DNA of 64,000 nt, from assembly GCF_900115345.1 (NCBI RefSeq), contig NZ_FOWC01000019.1, forward strand, positions 62,001-126,000. The letters run 5' to 3'. Of this stretch, positions 61,596 through 64,000 are shown piece by piece. The translations under genes and the position numbers were made by a program. The stretch comes from Amycolatopsis rubida. GTDB lineage: Bacteria; Actinomycetota; Actinomycetes; Mycobacteriales; Pseudonocardiaceae. The notes below the pieces were generated by a model, which made no database searches, had not been told where the DNA came from, and worked only from the letters and a program-made list of their open reading frames with translations. Positions within the stretch are counted from its first letter, which is position 1. Each line of letters starts with the position of its first letter.

Positions 61596-62383
61596 TTCGT
61601 CAGGCTGAGGCAGGCGACCGTGATCGGAGGGGGGAACGGCACCAGGCCCTGCCCGGTCGCCAGGCATCCCAGCCGGTACAGCAGCGGATGCCGCCACGGC
61701 AGCAGCCGCCGGTCGAGCTTGGCGGCGTAGGACGTGGTCAGCCGGTCCGGGAGGGCGAGGTCGGCGGCCACGTCCGCGCCGTCGTCGTCGGAGAACCCGG
61801 CCGCCAGCACCGAAAGGACCTGGACGGCCTCGTCGACCAGCGGCGGGTCCGGCGGCAGATCGGCGGTGAGGATCAGCCGCCCGCCGGGCCTGAGCACCCG
61901 GTGGAATTCGGCCACGATCTCCTCCTGCCGGTCCGTGTGCTCGAGCACGGAAACGCAGCAGACCACGTCGAAACTGCCGGATTCGTAGGGGAGTTCGTGC
62001 AGATCCGCGACGGTGAACCGGATCGGGCCGTCGACGGCGTCGAACACCGAGGCGAGCGAGGCGTCCTGGTCGCAGCACCACACGTCCGCGTCCGGCGCGG
62101 TCTCGGCGATGAGGAACGGAAGGAAGGTCACCCCGGAGCCCGCGTCGAGGACTCGGGCGGGCCGGTCGGGCATCCGGCTCACCACGAACGGGTATTCCCA
62201 TTGCCTGCTCCACTGGTGCAGCGGATCGGGAACCCATTTCCGGCGGTACGGCCGGAGCGCGGTCCAGTGCCGGGCGAGGAACCGGTCCGAGTACCGCTCG
62301 ACGACGGCGAAAGCCTCCGACCGCAGCAGGCGCTCGTAGCCGGCGACGGCGGGGATCCCGGCGGGCAACGGCGGAATCAGCAC
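61586..62383 (-). CDS. Class I SAM-dependent methyltransferase
   Basis: A 265-residue methyltransferase. Motif I is VLDAGSGVTFLPF, followed by an acidic WCCDQD (ribose contact), then FTVADLHELPY and the post-II segment CVSVLEHTDRQEEIVAEFHRVLRPGG. This is the UbiE/Methyltransf_11 type, acting on small molecules. The substrate is unknown: a sugar, or the peptide. The GTG start lies 7 bases inside the end of the GT32 gene, so the two are translated together. An in-frame extension upstream exists but runs through the GT32 coding region and is not used. No bleomycin counterpart is known to me. Confidence 0.8.
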   Translation of the reverse strand: MLIPPLPAGIPAVAGYERLLRSEAFAVVERYSDRFLARHWTALRPYRRKWVPDPLHQWSRQWEYPFVVSRMPDRPARVLDAGSGVTFLPFLIAETAPDADVWCCDQDASLASVFDAVDGPIRFTVADLHELPYESGSFDVVCCVSVLEHTDRQEEIVAEFHRVLRPGGRLILTADLPPDPPLVDEAVQVLSVLAAGFSDDDGADVAADLALPDRLTTSYAAKLDRRLLPWRHPLLYRLGCLATGQGLVPFPPPITVACLSLTKRR

Positions 62384-63147
62384 TTCTTGCCCTCCTTGCC
62401 GGAAAACCGGGCGCGCAGCGTCTGCGCGTGGCGGACCGTCCAGGCGGCGGCCCGGTTCATCACGCGCAGCCGCAGCGGCACGCCTCGCATGCCCTTGTGG
62501 TGGATGGCGTACATGTCCTCGTGCCCGGGCAGCGGTTTGCGGTCGCGGCCGACCTGGTACCGCGCGTCCCCTTCCAGCACGTGCCCGGGGACGACCAGCG
62601 CGGTGCCGTCGTCCCGGCAGCCGAGGCGGACGACGCAGTCCTCCAGCATCTCGGAGCCGGTGCTGCGGCTGACGTAGTACATCTGGGTCCAGTCGAGCAG
62701 CCTGCCGGGGCGCGGCGGCGGGCGCTCGCGGCGCCGCCGCATCGCGGCGAACACCTCCGGCCACAACGGATGCCCCGGCACGCTGCCCATGATGGCGTTG
62801 CCGATGCAGTTGCGGTCGCAGAAGATCAGCTGGTGGTCGCCGAGCAGCGTGTCCAGCGGCCGGACGAACTCGATGTCCATGTCCACGTAGAAGCCGCCGA
62901 ACCGGTGCAGCAGGAAGTAGCGGATCGCGTCGCACCGCTGGATGCGGAACCGGTACGCGTCGAAGACCGGGAGGAACGCCGGGTAGTGCTCGCGCAGCAG
63001 GCCCCTGGCCGATCTTTCGGTCCAGAACCGGTGGCACCAGTCCGGGTGGCTGGCGAGCACTCCTTTCCGGTATTCCCGGTAGCTGCTCGGCGCTGCGGCC
63101 TCGTCGGGGAAATACAACTGGTGGATGATGCGCGGGATGGGTTTCAC
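62377..63147 (-). CDS. GT32-family glycosyltransferase with DXD motif
   Basis: A 256-residue glycosyltransferase of the GT32/Och1-like DXD-sugar-binding family. Features: IPRIIHQLYFPDE at the start, and RCDAIRYFLLHRFGGFYVDMDIE, containing the DxD metal site in YVDMD. Later the family pattern NAIMGSVPGHPLWPEVF is seen. It would transfer a sugar from a nucleotide donor in the cytoplasm. Several GTG codons could start it; 63147 is chosen because AGAGG lies just upstream and the conserved fold begins immediately. It is coupled to the methyltransferase, so the pair may add and then methylate a sugar. Whether this pair belongs to the bleomycin-like pathway is uncertain. Confidence 0.78.
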   Translation of the reverse strand: MKPIPRIIHQLYFPDEAAAPSSYREYRKGVLASHPDWCHRFWTERSARGLLREHYPAFLPVFDAYRFRIQRCDAIRYFLLHRFGGFYVDMDIEFVRPLDTLLGDHQLIFCDRNCIGNAIMGSVPGHPLWPEVFAAMRRRRERPPPRPGRLLDWTQMYYVSRSTGSEMLEDCVVRLGCRDDGTALVVPGHVLEGDARYQVGRDRKPLPGHEDMYAIHHKGMRGVPLRLRVMNRAAAWTVRHAQTLRARFSGKEGKKC

Positions 63148-63181
63148 CGACACCTCTTTCACCGATTCCGGGGATATGCCG

Positions 63182-63568
63182 ATGGTGCGAATCACCTTGA
63201 CCGTGGACGGGCTCGACGACCGGGACGGCCAGCTCGAATACGGCCTGCAGGACCGGGCCGGCGCGCTCGAGCCCGGCACCGCGCTCGCGGACGGCGCGGT
63301 GCGCTACACCACCGAGGTCGGCACCCGGCCCCGCCCCGACGGCACCGTGTCCTACTCCGGGGACCACGTCCACGGCCCGGCCCGGGAACGGTTCCTCTAC
63401 CTCAGCTTCCGGCCGCCGGGCGGAACCGAATGGACCCGGCGGCTCAAGGTGCCGCTGCCCGAAAGACTCGGCGAGTCGGTGGTCGAACTCGTCGGCCGGG
63501 TCACCGACCTGGGCACGACCCGGGGCCGGTTCCACGACGACGGCTGGACGCGGCGCGAGGGGGAGTGA
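63182..63568 (+). CDS. Small conserved protein, DUF5990-like
   Basis: A 128-residue protein without a recognised function. It begins MVRITLTVDGLD one codon later and has FLYLSFRPPGGTEWTRRLKVPLP in the middle, resembling the DUF5990 family. No membrane segments or signal peptide. The ATG at 63182 has GGGGA 7 bases upstream; ATG 63176 is an alternative. Its start is only 34 bases from the divergent GT32 start, so the promoters overlap. It probably marks the outside of the cluster. Confidence 0.55.
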   Translation: MVRITLTVDGLDDRDGQLEYGLQDRAGALEPGTALADGAVRYTTEVGTRPRPDGTVSYSGDHVHGPARERFLYLSFRPPGGTEWTRRLKVPLPERLGESVVELVGRVTDLGTTRGRFHDDGWTRREGE

Positions 63569-64000
63569 GCCGCCCGGACGGCAGCGCGCGCCGGGAAAAC
63601 CGCCCGGGGCCGCCTCAGAAGAGGCGCGTCCGCGCGTGATCCCGGACCGGCCCCACGGCCGCGAGAGGAAAACGCCTTCGGGAAACAGCTTGACGACCAG
63701 TTCGCGCACGAGCGGATTCCCACCCTCCGCGGGGCAGCGAGTGCGATGCGTGATCCCTCACGGTGCCGGATCTCCTCCGCGAAGGTCAACTCATCCGGCT
63801 CGAAGTGACCGAACGGCGCAACGCCCGCCGACCCGTATCGCGGCCGCCGCATCTCGACTGCGGTCCTCCGCGACGCGACGCATTGAGACGTCGTCGTGAC
63901 GAAGCTCGGCTCCGAGCACCCGCGCCACCACGATCTGCGGCACACGGGGCTGACCTGGATGGCTGATGCGCTCGTACCTCTTCACCACTTGCGGAAGACC
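63569..64000. other. Region without a supported gene
   Basis: Short overlapping reading frames run on both strands, none with a recognisable domain, good start site or typical codon pattern. G+C content looks lower than in the cluster. It may be the edge of a gene lying beyond the window, or decayed sequence. Confidence 0.5.

Noticed and set aside
63397..63988. Short frames on both strands at the right end as genes
   Set aside because: They overlap each other in several frames, lack start sites and carry no recognisable motif.
1..64000. CRISPR arrays, tRNA or rRNA genes, insertion sequences
   Set aside because: No spaced short direct repeats, cloverleaf-like sequence or transposase frame was recognised on reading through the window.
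1..64000. A pathway regulator gene
   Set aside because: None of the coding regions shows a DNA-binding domain; the regulator is probably outside the window.

Overview
This window is high-GC actinomycete DNA (G+C heavy third codon positions, many GTG starts, chained 4-base start/stop overlaps) and holds most of a biosynthetic gene cluster of the bleomycin family (bleomycin / tallysomycin / zorbamycin type). The identification rests on domain order and on adenylation-domain specificity residues that can be read from the sequence. They match the known bleomycin assembly line protein by protein. Recurrent GTCCAC-A-GTGGAC motifs inside genes are suggestive of a Pseudonocardiales-type host, but this is only an impression.

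Bases 1-23127 carry the peptide/polyketide part of the line, all on the + strand and translationally coupled. It comprises the 3' end of a BlmX-type NRPS (His module), BlmIX (C-A-PCP, Ala), BlmVIII (KS-AT-MT-KR-ACP), BlmVII (C-A-PCP, Thr), BlmVI (acyl-AMP ligase-ACP-C-A[Ser]-PCP-C-A[Asn]) and BlmV (PCP-C). Bases 23124-27684 hold a BlmG-type sugar epimerase, a BlmF-type glycosyltransferase fused to a degenerate hydroxylase domain, and an asparagine synthetase. Bases 27677-38013 hold the bithiazole machinery: BlmIV (C-A[beta-Ala]-PCP-Cy-A[Cys]-PCP-Cy) and BlmIII (inactive A-PCP-Ox). A 200-bp tandem duplication lies across the junction to the next gene.

Bases 38210-52696 hold accessory and tailoring genes, still in the same direction. 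They are a SyrP-like Fe(II)/2-oxoglutarate hydroxylase, a free condensation domain, an MbtH protein with an unusual C-terminal extension, a GT9 glycosyltransferase (BlmE), a carbamoyltransferase (BlmD), a free PCP (BlmI), an HldE-like kinase/nucleotidyltransferase (BlmC), two AspH-type hydroxylases, an ABC exporter, an ankyrin-repeat protein, a DegT-type aminotransferase interrupted by an in-frame TAG, and a protein fusing a bleomycin-resistance (VOC) domain to a glycosyltransferase-like domain.

From 52752 onward the cluster edge is richer in resistance functions and carries genes on both strands: a BlmB-like acetyltransferase-VOC protein, an SGNH-hydrolase-like protein, a second carbamoyltransferase, a second VOC-glycosyltransferase-like fusion, a C-PCP didomain, a stand-alone bleomycin-binding VOC protein, a methyltransferase, a GT32 glycosyltransferase and a small protein resembling the DUF5990 family. 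The last ~430 bases show no gene I can support.

Expected product logic: Ser, Asn, (a second Asn from the upstream part of BlmX), His, Ala, C-methylated malonate, Thr, beta-Ala and two Cys give a bithiazole metallopeptide, which is hydroxylated, glycosylated, carbamoylated and exported. The producer is protected by acetylation and sequestration. The possible novelty lies in the VOC-glycosyltransferase fusions, the doubled carbamoyltransferase and AspH genes, the extended MbtH and the extra C-PCP and SGNH genes, which suggest a congener with different sugars or additional acyl/amine tailoring.
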